This document shows positions 9,907 through 19,763 of a DNA stretch of 64,000 nt, piece after piece. A program made the translations under genes and the position numbers. The notes below the pieces were generated by a model that was given only the letters and a program-made list of their open reading frames with translations, had not been told where the DNA came from and searched no databases. Where the stretch lies: NCBI RefSeq assembly GCF_000425185.1, contig NZ_AULH01000010.1:124001-188000 (forward strand). The letters are read 5' to 3'. The first letter of the stretch is position 1, and each line of letters begins with the position of its first letter. This DNA comes from Pleomorphomonas koreensis DSM 23070. Its GTDB lineage: Bacteria; Pseudomonadota; Alphaproteobacteria; Rhizobiales; Pleomorphomonadaceae.

Positions 9907-12129
9907 GTGATCATGACGCAAAATACCCTCCGCCTTCTCGCCCTTCTTCTCGCGCTGCTCATGCCGGCGGCCGTCTTGGCGCAGACCGCGGCACCGGCCG
10001 CCGTGCCGGCGCCGAAGCTGGTCGCCCCGACGACCTCGGCCCCTGCGACGACCCCGGCGGCGCCTGACGCGCCGCTCGTCACCTCGCCGGAGGCGGCCAG
10101 GGCCCTCGCCGACATCCTGAAGGACGACGCGGTGCGCGCCGCGCTGATCGCCGAGCTTGACCGGCTGGCCCAGCCGACGGCGGCCGACGGCACCGCTCCT
10201 GCTTCGGCCGCGCCTGCTTCCACCGAGGCCGCGCCCGCCGATGCGGCCGCGCCGAAGGCGCCGCTCGTCCGCGAGATCGGTTCGGTGACGCAGGATCTCT
10301 CCCGGCAGGTGGTCGACGTGGTGATGACCATCGGTCGCGGCCTCGGCAACCTCACCCGGCTCGTCGACGGCAGCGCCGACGTCAACTGGGAGGGCGTGCG
10401 CGAGCAGGGCCTGTCGCTGATCATCCTGGTGGTGTTCGCCTTTGCGACGCTGTACATCGCCCGTTTCCTCGCCCGCTTCCCGCTCGGCGCCATCGAGCGG
10501 GTCGCCGGGGGCAAGGCGTTGCCGCAGCGGGTGCTGTGGGCCGGCCTCGCCCTTGTCGTCGACTGGGCGGTGATCGGCGTCGCCTGGTTCGCCACCTCGG
10601 CCTACGCCATCGCCGCCTCGGGGGGCGGCCGCATCGACCTGTTGCAGAGCCTGTTTATCGACGCCTTCGTGGTGATCGAGTTCCTGAAGAGCTGCCTGGC
10701 CGCGATTTTCCAGTATCGCCGGCCGGCGCTGAAGGTATTCGACCTCGATCCGCCGACGGCGCGCTTCTGGTATCTCTGGCTCAGCCGGCTGGTCGGCTTC
10801 CTCGGCTACGGCGTGCTGGTCGCCCATCCGATGGTCAACAAGGCAATCGGCTTCTCGGTGGGCATCGGCTTCCGCCTCGCCGTGGTGCTGATCACGCTGA
10901 TCGGTGCCTCGGTGCTGGTGACGATGAAGCGCGACGAGGTGCGGGCGGGCCTCTACCGGCTGATCGAGCCGGTGAAGAGTTCGGTGCCGCGCACGCTGCT
11001 GACGCTGCTCGCCCATGGCTGGCACGTCATCGTCATCTTCTATCTCGCCGTGGCCTTCGTGCTGTGGGTGAGCCGGCCGTTCGACGCCGTCGACTACATG
11101 GCCTGGGCGACGGTGGAGACCATCGCCGCCATCGCCCTCGGCGGCCTCGCCGACACCCTGATCGTGCACGCGATGGCCGGCGGCGTTCGCCTGCCGGCCG
11201 ACGTCAAGAAGACGCTGCCGCTGCTCGAAGCCCGGCTCAACATGATGGTGCCGATGTTCTTCCGCGCCGTGCGCGTCGTGCTGGTGCTGGCGGTGACGGC
11301 GGTGGTGCTGCAGAGCTGGGGCGTCATCGACGTCATCGACTGGTTCCAGTCGGACGGCGGCACCGACACGGTCGGCCGCATCCTGTCGGCGCTGATCATC
11401 GTGCTGGTGGCCGGCGGCATCTGGCTCGGCGCGTCGAGCTGGGTGGAATACCGGCTCAACCCGTCGCTCGGCCGCATCACCAACGCCCGCACCCGCACGT
11501 TGCTGTCGCTGTTCCGCAACGCCTTCTCGATCGTATTGATCGTCATCGCCGCCATGCTGGCGCTCAGCCAGCTCGGCGTCGACATCGCGCCCCTGGTGGC
11601 CGGCGCCGGCGTCGTCGGCCTCGCCGTCGGCTTCGGCTCGCAGAAGCTGGTGCAGGACATCATCACCGGCGCCTTCATCCAGTTCGAGAACGCCATGAAC
11701 GAGGGCGACACGGTCACTGTCGCCGGCCTCACCGGCACCGTCGACCGGCTGACCATCCGCTCGGTCGGCATCCGCGACGGCGACGGCGTCTACCACATCA
11801 TCCCCTTCTCGTCGGTGACCAGCGTCTCCAACGCCATGCGCGGCTTCGCCTATGCCTCCGCGACGATCAGCTTCTCCTACGCCACCGATCTCGAAGCGGC
11901 GAAGGCCGCCATGCGCGAGGCCTTCGACCGGCTGATGAACGGGCCGCGCGGCGCCGTGGTGCTGGAACCGCTGGAGATGCAGGGCGTCGTCGCCTTCTCG
12001 GCGGCCGGCGTGGCGCTGAAGGTGCGCATCAAGACGCTGCCCGGCGAGCAGGGCTCTACCGGGAGGCTCTACAGCGAGCTGGTCAAGGACGTCTGCGATG
12101 AGCGCGAGATCAAGCTTTCCTTCCCGTGA
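9907..12129 (+). CDS. Large mechanosensitive ion channel (MscS family)
   Basis: This 740-aa inner-membrane channel should open under membrane tension and release solutes at osmotic downshock. It has a signal peptide (ending about residue 25), an Ala/Pro-rich periplasmic stretch to about residue 120, many hydrophobic helices, and the MscS core near the C terminus. The pore-lining helix contains GLAVGFGSQKLVQD, followed by the beta domain (NEGDTVTVAGLTGTV). Length and layout resemble YbiO-type channels. AGGAGG at 9886-9891 lies 15 nt before the GTG at 9907. An ATG at 9913 is the alternative start. Confidence 0.9.
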   Translation: MIMTQNTLRLLALLLALLMPAAVLAQTAAPAAVPAPKLVAPTTSAPATTPAAPDAPLVTSPEAARALADILKDDAVRAALIAELDRLAQPTAADGTAPASAAPASTEAAPADAAAPKAPLVREIGSVTQDLSRQVVDVVMTIGRGLGNLTRLVDGSADVNWEGVREQGLSLIILVVFAFATLYIARFLARFPLGAIERVAGGKALPQRVLWAGLALVVDWAVIGVAWFATSAYAIAASGGGRIDLLQSLFIDAFVVIEFLKSCLAAIFQYRRPALKVFDLDPPTARFWYLWLSRLVGFLGYGVLVAHPMVNKAIGFSVGIGFRLAVVLITLIGASVLVTMKRDEVRAGLYRLIEPVKSSVPRTLLTLLAHGWHVIVIFYLAVAFVLWVSRPFDAVDYMAWATVETIAAIALGGLADTLIVHAMAGGVRLPADVKKTLPLLEARLNMMVPMFFRAVRVVLVLAVTAVVLQSWGVIDVIDWFQSDGGTDTVGRILSALIIVLVAGGIWLGASSWVEYRLNPSLGRITNARTRTLLSLFRNAFSIVLIVIAAMLALSQLGVDIAPLVAGAGVVGLAVGFGSQKLVQDIITGAFIQFENAMNEGDTVTVAGLTGTVDRLTIRSVGIRDGDGVYHIIPFSSVTSVSNAMRGFAYASATISFSYATDLEAAKAAMREAFDRLMNGPRGAVVLEPLEMQGVVAFSAAGVALKVRIKTLPGEQGSTGRLYSELVKDVCDEREIKLSFP

Positions 12130-12314
12130 CGCCGGGGACGGCGGCGGGTTTCCGTGCCGCCGGCCAGTCCTTTCTCCGGCCTCGACGAGCGGATGCGTCG
12201 GCACCTTCGCGAATTGGTGCTCCCCAGAAAATGCGTTTGCGTTTGGCGGCCGGCGTTCTAAATGAAAGGTCTCGGGCACGGCTTCCGGCCCGCCCCGGAT
12301 GGAGACGACAGCAG

Positions 12315-13319
12315 TTGACTGATCCCACCGACCACGACAGCCGCCGAGAGGCGTCGCCGGGCCGGCTCGGGCGCGTGCTGCGGTGGGTTGGCCCGGCGAT
12401 CGCCGTCGTGCTGATCGCCGGCGCGGTCTGGGTGCTTTGGGACATGGCGACCAAGATGTCGTTTGCCGACATCCATGCCGCCGCGCTGGCGCTGCCGGCG
12501 CATCGCTTCGCGCTGGCCCTCCTGCTGACGCTCACCGGCCTTTGTGCGCTCGCCACCTACGACCTTCTGGCGCTGCACGCCCTCAACTACGTCAGCTCGG
12601 TCAGTCTGGCGCGGGCGGTGTTCGGCGGCCTGATCGCCAACGTCTTCGCCAACACGCTCGGCTTTCCGCTGCTGTCGGGCGGCGGCGCCCGCTACCGCAT
12701 CTACTCGATGGTCGGCGTCAGCTTCTCGGTGGTGGCGCGGCTGATCGTCATGAGCTGGCTGACCATGTGGTCGGGCATCCTGTTCGTGCTCGGCCTTGCC
12801 CTGACGCTGGAACCGACGACGCAATACCCGGTATTCCCCCATCATTTCATCGACCGGATCGTCGGCCTCGTCGTGCTGGTGGCGCTCACCTCGTTCATCG
12901 TCTGGCTGGCCAGGAAGCGGCGGGCCATCCGGGTGAGCGGCATGGTGGTGCGCATGCCCAAGGCCAAGCCGGCCTTCCTGATGGTGCTGGCCGGGGCGAT
13001 CGACCTGCTCGCCGCCTGCGGCACGCTCTACGTGCTGCTGCCGCCCGATGCGGTACCGGACGCCGCCCGCTATCTCGTCACCTATTCGATTGCCTTCCTG
13101 GCCGGCATGGCCGCCAATACGCCGGGCGGTGTCGGCGTGTTCGAGGCGACGGTGGTGACCGGCCTCGGCATCGCCCACCGGCCAGACGTCGCCGCCGCGC
13201 TGATCCTGTTCCGGCTGATCTACTTCGTGCTGCCGCTGATGGTCGCGCTGCTGCTGCTCGCCGTTCTTGAGGGCCGCCATCGGCTGGCCGCCCGGCGGAT
13301 ACGGCGCGAGAAACTCTGA
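12315..13319 (+). CDS. UPF0104 / lysylphosphatidylglycerol-synthase-like membrane protein
   Basis: This 334-aa polytopic membrane protein belongs to the YbhN/UPF0104 family, which shares the transmembrane region of lysylphosphatidylglycerol synthase (MprF flippase part). It has about eight helices and the family segments LGFPLLSGGGARYR and NTPGGVGVFEA. The cytosolic aminoacyl-transferase domain of MprF is absent, so a role in lipid movement is only inferred. I chose the TTG at 12315 because GGAG lies 10 nt upstream. The first ATG (12444) would remove most of the first helix. It follows the MscS gene by 185 bp on the same strand. Confidence 0.8.
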   Translation: MTDPTDHDSRREASPGRLGRVLRWVGPAIAVVLIAGAVWVLWDMATKMSFADIHAAALALPAHRFALALLLTLTGLCALATYDLLALHALNYVSSVSLARAVFGGLIANVFANTLGFPLLSGGGARYRIYSMVGVSFSVVARLIVMSWLTMWSGILFVLGLALTLEPTTQYPVFPHHFIDRIVGLVVLVALTSFIVWLARKRRAIRVSGMVVRMPKAKPAFLMVLAGAIDLLAACGTLYVLLPPDAVPDAARYLVTYSIAFLAGMAANTPGGVGVFEATVVTGLGIAHRPDVAAALILFRLIYFVLPLMVALLLLAVLEGRHRLAARRIRREKL

Positions 13320-13414
13320 AGCGGCCGCCAAAGCGCCCGGCCGGCGTCCGAATTCCGTCCGCTCCCGACTTCCGCCGCGCCGAACGACTCGACGGAAGTT
13401 GAGGGGAAGCGGGA

Positions 13415-15475
13415 TCAGGCGGCCGCCACCGCCTTCAGGAAGCGCTCGATCTCGCCGGCCAGCTCGTCTTTCACGGCGTTGACCGCCTCGGCGGCGTCCA
13501 GCACGCGGCCGGCGGCGGCGCGGGTGTCGCCGACCGCAGCGCCGAGGTCGTTGACGTTGTCGGCCACCGTGCCGGTCTCGCGCGCCGCCGCTTCGACGCT
13601 GGAACCGATCTCCGAGGTGGCGGCACCCTGTTCTTCCACCGCGGCGGCGATGGTGGCGGCGTGGGTGTTGACGTCCTCCATGGTGCCGGCGATGCCGGCG
13701 ATCACCTCGACCGCCTCGCTGGTCGCTTCCTGGATGGCGGCGATCTGGCGGGAAATCTCCTCGGTGGCCTTGGCGGTCTGGCCGGCGAGGTTCTTCACCT
13801 CGCTCGCCACCACGGCGAAGCCCTTGCCGGCCTCGCCGGCGCGGGCCGCCTCGATGGTGGCGTTGAGGGCGAGGAGGTTGGTCTGATCGGCCACCGCCTG
13901 GATCAGCGTCACCACCTCGCCGATCTTGGCGGCCGCCTTGGCCAGCTCGCCGACCTTGGCGTGGCTGACGCGGGCGCCCCCGGTGGCCGAGCCGATCACC
14001 GACGAGGTGCGCGCCACCTGGGCGGAAATCTCGCCGATCGAGGCGGCCAGTTCCTCGGCGGCCGAGGCGACGGTCTGCACATTGGCCGAGGCGCGGCCGG
14101 CGGCGTCGTGGGCGAAGCCGGCCCGCTCGGTGCTGCGGCCGGCCGAAGCGGCCATCTCGCGGGCGATGGCGTCGAGGTCGCGGCTCGCCGCCGACACGCG
14201 GTCGATGGCGACGGTCGCCTCCTCGCGGAAGCCGGCGACCAGCGCGTCGATCTGCGCCTGGCGGGCGTCGCGGCGGGCCGCCTCGGCCGCCTGATCGCCC
14301 TCCAGCGCGCGGCGGGCGATGGCATGGTCACGGAACACGTTGACGGCGCGCGCCATGGCGCCGATCTCGTCGGTCCGGTCGGCGCCGTCGACGGCCACCG
14401 AGGTATCGCCGGTGGCCAGCGCCTCCATGCGGCGGGCCATGCCGCCGATCGGCCTGGCCAGCGTATGGGCGAGCCAGGCGACGAAGCCGAGGGCGACGGC
14501 CAGGGCGACGAGCGAGCCGACGATCATGGCGGTGGCGGCGGCCTGGGCGCCGGCGGTCAGCGTCGCCTCGGGGATGGTCATCACCAGCGTCCAGCTCTCC
14601 TTGAGGCCGGGAAAGCCGACTTTGGCGGTGGCGAGATAGGTGGAAACGCCGCCGGCATCGACCAACCGGCCGGTGCCGGCCGGCTGGGCCAGCGCCGCCC
14701 TGGCGATGTCGTCCTCGGCGGTCTTGCCGATCAGCGCGGCGTCGGGGTTGGCGACCCAGAGGTCGTCGGTGCCGATCAGCCGCACCGAGCCGGCGTCGAA
14801 TGGCTTCAGCGACGAGACGAAGGCCGACACCTCGGTCAGCGGCAGGTCGGCGGTGGCGATGCCGATCGGCTTGCCGGCCCGGCGCACCACCAGCGACAGC
14901 GTCGACATCAGCGTGTCCTTGCCGTCGATCGGGTAGATGTAGGGGGCGGTGATCAGGTCGCGGTTCTCGCGCAGCGGCTGGTCGTACCAGCCCTCGGTGC
15001 CGGCCTCCTTGGTCATCACCAGCTTCTCGACGGCCACCGCGCCGCCGGTGCTGTGGTAGAAATAGGGCACGAAGCGGCCGCTGGCGTCGGAGTAGGCGTG
15101 CGCCTTGAAGTCGGCGTCGCGGCCGTCGAGAGCGTCGGGCTCGAAGGCGAGCGTGGTGCCGAGCAGTTCCGGATGGGCGGCGACGACGGCGGTCACCAGC
15201 CGGCCGAGGGCGTCGCGGTCGGGCTTGCCGTCGGCGACCACGCCCTCGACGGCGCGGGCGACGCTGCTGCCCACCGTATAGGCGCCCGTCACCTTGCCTT
15301 GCACCTCGAGGGCGTAGCCGGAGAGGAGATCGGCGGCCCGCTGCTCGGCGGCGGCATACTCGCTTCTGACCGCCATGACGGTGGAAAGCGTGGTGAGCGA
15401 ACCGAGCGCCACCGCGAACAGCAGGCCTGTTCCGGCGATGAGCTTGGTGCGGAGGGACAGGTTGCTGTATCGCAT
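13415..15475 (-). CDS. Methyl-accepting chemotaxis protein with dCache-type sensor
   Basis: This 686-aa chemoreceptor is anchored in the inner membrane and signals to CheA/CheW. It has a first membrane helix at about 10-33, a long periplasmic double-Cache-like sensor (with [11 protein letters not shown] and a second sub-domain near [13 protein letters not shown]), a second helix near 300-325, a HAMP domain, and the cytoplasmic signalling hairpin. The hairpin tip carries [20 protein letters not shown]. There is no CheR-binding pentapeptide at the C terminus. The start at 15475 is chosen for GAGG 6 nt upstream and because a further 16 residues upstream add nothing. The ligand is unknown. No che genes are in the window. 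Confidence 0.92.
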   Translation of the reverse strand: MRYSNLSLRTKLIAGTGLLFAVALGSLTTLSTVMAVRSEYAAAEQRAADLLSGYALEVQGKVTGAYTVGSSVARAVEGVVADGKPDRDALGRLVTAVVAAHPELLGTTLAFEPDALDGRDADFKAHAYSDASGRFVPYFYHSTGGAVAVEKLVMTKEAGTEGWYDQPLRENRDLITAPYIYPIDGKDTLMSTLSLVVRRAGKPIGIATADLPLTEVSAFVSSLKPFDAGSVRLIGTDDLWVANPDAALIGKTAEDDIARAALAQPAGTGRLVDAGGVSTYLATAKVGFPGLKESWTLVMTIPEATLTAGAQAAATAMIVGSLVALAVALGFVAWLAHTLARPIGGMARRMEALATGDTSVAVDGADRTDEIGAMARAVNVFRDHAIARRALEGDQAAEAARRDARQAQIDALVAGFREEATVAIDRVSAASRDLDAIAREMAASAGRSTERAGFAHDAAGRASANVQTVASAAEELAASIGEISAQVARTSSVIGSATGGARVSHAKVGELAKAAAKIGEVVTLIQAVADQTNLLALNATIEAARAGEAGKGFAVVASEVKNLAGQTAKATEEISRQIAAIQEATSEAVEVIAGIAGTMEDVNTHAATIAAAVEEQGAATSEIGSSVEAAARETGTVADNVNDLGAAVGDTRAAAGRVLDAAEAVNAVKDELAGEIERFLKAVAAA

Positions 15476-15762
15476 GGCGGCCTCGGTGTTGTCTTGAAAC
15501 TGTGAACAATGCTGGAATGGCAAAGGTTAACGGCTGATGACGGAAGCCCGTCTCGCAAGCGGTTCTGGCAAAAAATATCGATGTTAATAATTTTGCGGCC
15601 GCCACCGGAGCCGCAGCGCGGATCCGGCCCCAGGCGACATGAATTGCGCCGGAGAACGTTCAGGATTTCCGGGCGGGAGCATTTTCCGGGCAGATGATTC
15701 CATCGGGCGGGGAAATGTTCTAGGTGTCTCGGACGGGGCGGCGAGCGGCGGACGAGAGCATC

Positions 15763-16695
15763 ATGCATATTGGCATCGACTGGGGCGGGACGAAGATGGA
15801 GGTGATCGGGCTCGACGCCGACGGCATCGAGCTTGGCCGGCACCGCATCGCCACGCCGCGCGACTACGACGCCTCGATCCGGGCGGTGGCGGAACTGGTG
15901 GAGCACATCGAGCGGACGACCGGCCGGCGGGGCACGGTCGGCATCGGCCTGCCCGGCAGCCCCAATCCGCTGACCGGCCGCATCCGCAACTCCAACGCCG
16001 TCTGGCTGAACGGCCAGCCGCTTGGCCGCGACCTCGAGGCCGCCCTCGGCCGGCCGGTCAGGCTGGCCAACGACGGCAACTGCCTCGCCGTCTCCGAGGC
16101 GATCGACGGCGCCGGCGCCGGTCTCGACGTCGTCGTCGGCATCATCCTCGGCACCGGCCATGGCGGCGGCATCGCCATCGGCGGCCGCAGCCACGCCGGC
16201 CTGCAGGGGCTGGCCGGCGAGATCGGCCACTATTCGCTGCCCTGGCCGAGGGAGGGCGAGTATCCCGGCCCGAAGTGCTGGTGCGGCCGGAACGGCTGTC
16301 TGGAGATGTTCTGCTCGGGCACCGGCTTCGAACTCGACTGGAAGACGACGACCGGCGAGGCGAAGAGGGCGTCGGAGATCATGGCGCTGAAGCGGGCCGG
16401 TGACGCGGCGGCGATGGCGGTCTACGGCCGCTATGTCGACCGGCTCGCCCGGTCGCTGGCGCTGATCATCGACCTCGTCGACCCCGACGTGTTCGTCCTG
16501 GGCGGCGGCATGAGCAACGTCGACGAACTCTACGACGACGTGCCCAGGCTGCTCGCCACCCGCACCAACCTCTGGGACGGGGAGGGCAGCCGCCTGGTGT
16601 TCTCCGACAGCGTGGCGACGCCGATCCGCAAGGCCCGGCACGGCGACAGCTCGGGCGTGCGCGGCGCCGCCTTCCTGTGGAGAGAGCGGGAGTAG
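15763..16695 (+). CDS. ROK-family sugar kinase (fructokinase/Mak-like)
   Basis: This 310-aa ROK protein should phosphorylate a hexose in the cytosol. It has the N-terminal ATP-binding DWGGTKME motif, the catalytic region around NDGNCLAVSEA, the GTGHGGGIAI phosphate loop, and the ROK zinc site: GEIGHYSLP His followed by KCWCGRNGCLE cysteines. No N-terminal HTH is present, so it is an enzyme and not a ROK repressor. Mak-type fructokinases and N-acetylglucosamine kinases are the closest types I recognise. The substrate is not certain. It converges with an oxidoreductase gene 25 bp away. Confidence 0.87.
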   Translation: MHIGIDWGGTKMEVIGLDADGIELGRHRIATPRDYDASIRAVAELVEHIERTTGRRGTVGIGLPGSPNPLTGRIRNSNAVWLNGQPLGRDLEAALGRPVRLANDGNCLAVSEAIDGAGAGLDVVVGIILGTGHGGGIAIGGRSHAGLQGLAGEIGHYSLPWPREGEYPGPKCWCGRNGCLEMFCSGTGFELDWKTTTGEAKRASEIMALKRAGDAAAMAVYGRYVDRLARSLALIIDLVDPDVFVLGGGMSNVDELYDDVPRLLATRTNLWDGEGSRLVFSDSVATPIRKARHGDSSGVRGAAFLWRERE

Positions 16696-16720
16696 GCACT
16701 CCCGCCCGTCCCGATTCAGC

Positions 16721-17728
16721 CTAGAGGTCGACGAAGCAGCCTGTCTTGCCGGATTCGACGATGGCGTCGAGGATGCGCATCATCTTCACCGCGTCGCGCT
16801 GGTCGTAGGGCAGCGGCTCGATGCCGCGGATCGCCTTGGCGAAGGCTTCGCCCTGAAGGCCGTACTGGTCGGAGGCCGGCAGGCGGATCTCCTCGATCTC
16901 GGCGTCGCCGAGCACCGCGCCTCGGTCGAGCCGGATCACCGTTTCCTTCCCCGCCGGAGCGTTGAAGGGAATCACCACCTCGATGCGGCCGGTGGTGCCG
17001 GCGATGGTGACGCGCTGGTGCGGCACCGTCTGGGTGGCGACGGTGAAGGTGAGGTGGCGGCCGTCGCCGAAGTCGAGGATGGCCGAACTCAGCACGTCGG
17101 TGCCGAACTTCGGGTCGATCTCCAGGAGGCCGCTGACGCGCTTCGGCTCGGCGTCGAGCACGAAGCGGGCGGTGACGATCGGGTAGACGCCGATGTCCCA
17201 GAGGCCACCGCCGCCGTTCTCCGGCCGGTTGCGGATGTTGGCGGGATCGTCGAGGAAATAGGAGAAGAAGCACTGGACGGCGGTCACCCGGCCGATGGCG
17301 CCCGAACGGACCAGCTCGCGCGCCTTCAGCCATTGCGGATGGTGGCGGACCATGAAGGCTTCGAGGTAGACGATGCCGTCCGGCAGGGCGAGCAGCCGCT
17401 CGGCGTCCCTGGCGTTCATCGCCGCCGGCTTCTCGCTGAGCACGTGCTTGCCGGCGCGGGCGGCGGCCAGCGCCAGGTCGACGTGGCTGTCATTGGGGGT
17501 GGGGATGTAGACCGCCTCGATCGAGGGATCGGCGAACAGCGCCTCGTAGGAGCCGTGGGCGACGGGGATGCCGAGCGCGGCGGCGGCCGCCCTGGCCGTG
17601 TCGGCGCTGCGCGAGGCGATGGCCGCCACCTCCAGCCAGGGCGTGGTGCGGAAGCCGGGAATCACGTGCTGGCGGGCGATGTTGGCGGTGGAGACGATGC
17701 CGATGCGGACCGGCCTGACTGTGGACAT
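16721..17728 (-). CDS. Gfo/Idh/MocA-family NAD(P)-dependent oxidoreductase
   Basis: This 335-aa oxidoreductase probably acts on a sugar, inositol or related polyol in the cytosol. Its N-terminal Rossmann fold begins RIGIVSTANIARQHVIP. The conserved Lys of the family lies in LSEKPAAMN. The C-terminal alpha/beta domain (ENGGGGLWDIGVYPI) carries the usual substrate-side Asp. The start at 17728 has AAGGGAG 5 nt upstream, much better than an in-frame ATG 18 bp earlier. It converges with the ROK kinase, so shared sugar metabolism is possible but unproven. Confidence 0.87.
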   Translation of the reverse strand: MSTVRPVRIGIVSTANIARQHVIPGFRTTPWLEVAAIASRSADTARAAAAALGIPVAHGSYEALFADPSIEAVYIPTPNDSHVDLALAAARAGKHVLSEKPAAMNARDAERLLALPDGIVYLEAFMVRHHPQWLKARELVRSGAIGRVTAVQCFFSYFLDDPANIRNRPENGGGGLWDIGVYPIVTARFVLDAEPKRVSGLLEIDPKFGTDVLSSAILDFGDGRHLTFTVATQTVPHQRVTIAGTTGRIEVVIPFNAPAGKETVIRLDRGAVLGDAEIEEIRLPASDQYGLQGEAFAKAIRGIEPLPYDQRDAVKMMRILDAIVESGKTGCFVDL

Positions 17729-17825
17729 GCGCGTTCTCCCTTTCATTTTGTACGACTTATAGGCGCGGGTTTTGCCGAAGGAAAGCGGCGGCCGGCGGAT
17801 GGCATCGCAAGCCGGCGGAAACGCC

Positions 17826-17844
17826 GGATTTATCCGTATAATCC
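17826..17844 (+). promoter_or_regulatory. Possible ahpCD promoter region
   Basis: A TATAAT hexamer (17837-17842) lies in AT-rich DNA about 127 bp upstream of ahpC. It overlaps a small inverted repeat, GGATT (17826-17830) and AATCC (17840-17844). I cannot find a good -35 or a full OxyR site, so this is tentative. Confidence 0.3.
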
Positions 17845-17968
17845 CTTATTTATCAATCAGGAACGGCTTACCTTAAAATGCCTCTAAGAAAGGCTTGCAA
17901 TTGGGATCGGATATGCCGATAGTGCCGCCCGTTCCTTTCCCCTCCCTTCCAAGATGAGGATATTCTCC

Positions 17969-18523
17969 ATGCTCGGCATTGGCGACAAGCTCCCCTCCTT
18001 CACCGTCACCGGCGTCAAGCCCGGCTTCAACAACCACGTCGAGAACGGCGCTTCCGCCTTCGAGGAAATCACCGAGGCGTCCTTCCCCGGCAAGTGGAAG
18101 GTGATCTTCTTCTACCCCAAGGACTTCACCTTCGTCTGCCCGACCGAGATCGCCGAGTTCGCCCGTCTCGCCAAGGACTTCGAGGACCGCGACGCGGTGG
18201 TGCTCGGCGGCTCCACCGACAACGAGTTCGTCAAGCTGGCCTGGCGGCGCGACCACAAGGACCTCAACAAGCTGCCGATCTGGTCGTTCGCCGACAGCAA
18301 CGGCTCGCTGGTCGACGGCCTCGGCGTGCGCTCGCCGGACGGCGTCGCCTACCGCGTGACGGTGGTCGTCGATCCCGACAACACCATCCAGCACATCTAC
18401 GGCACCAATCTCAACGTCGGCCGCAATCCGAAGGACACGCTGCGCGTGCTCGACGCGCTGCAGACCGACGAACTCTGCCCGTGCAACCGCGAGGTCGGCG
18501 GTGAAACGCTGAAGGCCGCCTGA
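17969..18523 (+). CDS. ahpC: Alkyl hydroperoxide reductase AhpC, AhpD-coupled type
   Basis: This 184-aa 2-Cys peroxiredoxin reduces hydrogen peroxide, organic peroxides and peroxynitrite in the cytosol. The peroxidatic cysteine is Cys57 in FTFVCPTE. Two further cysteines, Cys170 and Cys172, lie in ELCPCNRE. This three-cysteine layout is that of Mycobacterium AhpC (Cys61, 174, 176), which is reduced by AhpD and not by AhpF. That agrees with the next gene being ahpD, whose ATG overlaps the ahpC stop. The start at 17969 has GAGGA 8 nt upstream. The ATG at 17954 is less likely. Confidence 0.95.
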   Translation: MLGIGDKLPSFTVTGVKPGFNNHVENGASAFEEITEASFPGKWKVIFFYPKDFTFVCPTEIAEFARLAKDFEDRDAVVLGGSTDNEFVKLAWRRDHKDLNKLPIWSFADSNGSLVDGLGVRSPDGVAYRVTVVVDPDNTIQHIYGTNLNVGRNPKDTLRVLDALQTDELCPCNREVGGETLKAA

Positions 18524-19056
18524 TGTCGATCGCCGCTCTCCAGGACCGGCTCCCGGCCTACGCCCGCGACGTCAGGCTCAACCTCTCGGCGATGGCCGAG
18601 GACGACAGCCTGTCGCCGCAGCAGAAGTACGGGCTGTTCGTGGCCTGCGGCCACGCGACGCGCAACGCCGAGGTGGCGGCGGCGCTCGAGGGAGAGGCGG
18701 CGAGCCACCTCTCCGCCGAGGCGCGGGACGCCGCCCGCGGCGCCGGCGTGCTCATGGGCATGAACAACGTCTACTACCGCTTCCTGCACCTGACCTCGAA
18801 CCCGGAATACCGCACCATGCCGGCGCGGCTGCGCATGCAGCTGATCGGCAAGCCGGGCGTCGACAAGGTCGACTTCGAGCTGTGGTGCCTCGCCGTGTCG
18901 GCGATCAACGGCTGCGGCATGTGCATGGACAGCCACGAGAAGGTGGTGCGCGAGGGCGGCCTGCCGGCCTCGGCGGTGCAGACCGCCGTCCGCTTCGCCG
19001 CCATCATCCAGTCGGCGGCGGTGGCGCTCGAAACGGCGGCGGTGGTCGCCGCCTGA
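18523..19056 (+). CDS. ahpD: Alkylhydroperoxidase AhpD
   Basis: This 177-aa CMD-family protein acts as the thiol reductant of AhpC and has weak peroxidase activity itself. The CxxC pair is Cys131 and Cys134 in [11 protein letters not shown]. Glu119 and His138 complete the proton-relay set known from the mycobacterial enzyme (Glu118, Cys130, Cys133, His137). Translation is probably coupled to ahpC through the TGATG overlap. In mycobacteria AhpD is reduced by a dihydrolipoamide system. Those genes are not here, so the electron source must lie elsewhere. Confidence 0.95.
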   Translation: MSIAALQDRLPAYARDVRLNLSAMAEDDSLSPQQKYGLFVACGHATRNAEVAAALEGEAASHLSAEARDAARGAGVLMGMNNVYYRFLHLTSNPEYRTMPARLRMQLIGKPGVDKVDFELWCLAVSAINGCGMCMDSHEKVVREGGLPASAVQTAVRFAAIIQSAAVALETAAVVAA

Positions 19057-19083
19057 GGTCCGACGCCTCCCCCATCGCAAGAG

Positions 19084-19118
19084 CGCCCGGCCGGACAGCC
19101 TCCGGCCGGGCGTTCCCT
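19084..19118 (+). terminator. Terminator after ahpCD
   Basis: A 12-bp perfect stem pairs 19084-19095 (CGCCCGGCCGGA) with 19101-19112, with a 5-nt loop, followed by TTCCCTT. It lies between the convergent ahpD and Nudix genes and may serve both strands. Confidence 0.75.
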
Positions 19119-19597
19119 TACCAGCGGTCGGACGGCGGCAGCCCCTCGAACAGCTCGGCGAGGCGGCGGCGCGTGCCGGCGGTGGTCCCGTCCGGCAGGC
19201 GGTCGAGCGGGAAGGCGCCGCTTTCGGCGATCTCGTGGTTGGCGCGGAAGGCGCGCCGCGGCGTCGAGGCCGGCATGTGGTAAACGGCGACATGGTCGCG
19301 GCCGGCCGCCAGCGGGTTGAAGTAGAGGCCGAGGAAGCGGGCCGCGCCGTCCGCGGCGTAGCCGGTCTCCTCCAGAAGCTCGCGCCGGGCGGCCGCCTCG
19401 GTCGTCTCGCCGGCGTGGACGCCGCCGCCGGGCAGGTGCCAGCCGGTGACGTAGGTGTGGCGGACCAGGAGCAGGCCGTCGCCGTCGAAGGCGATGACGC
19501 GCACGCCGAGCGTCGTTCCCCGCCACAGGCGAGCGACCAAGGATTGCGCTTGCCGCACAAGGGGTTGCATGACGTCCAGCAGCCTGGGATCAACCAC
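19118..19597 (-). CDS. Nudix hydrolase
   Basis: This 159-aa protein has a full Nudix box: GGGVHAGETTEAAARRELLE followed by ETGY, with the catalytic REL-LEET core at about residues 72-80. Nudix enzymes cleave nucleoside diphosphates linked to another group. The substrate cannot be told from the sequence. It begins with GTG at 19597. An internal ATG at 19570 is a less likely alternative because it would shorten the N-terminal helix. It stands alone and converges with ahpD. Confidence 0.85.
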   Translation of the reverse strand: MVDPRLLDVMQPLVRQAQSLVARLWRGTTLGVRVIAFDGDGLLLVRHTYVTGWHLPGGGVHAGETTEAAARRELLEETGYAADGAARFLGLYFNPLAAGRDHVAVYHMPASTPRRAFRANHEIAESGAFPLDRLPDGTTAGTRRRLAELFEGLPPSDRW

Positions 19598-19763
19598 GGT
19601 ACATTAGCCTTTCGTCTGAATTATAGGCTGGATTAACTTCCGATTCGCCAAAGGAATACTCAGTGTTTAGCCTCATGGCGAAAACAATGTGCATTTGCTA
19701 TAGCTTCATCGTGAAAGAGAAGTCGCACCTGACCTCTCTCGACAACCTCAGAAGAAGGCTATC

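Noticed and set aside
17744-17968. OxyR binding site upstream of ahpC
   Set aside because: The ATAG-N7-CTAT-type spaced pattern is not present; only a weak unrelated inverted repeat is seen.
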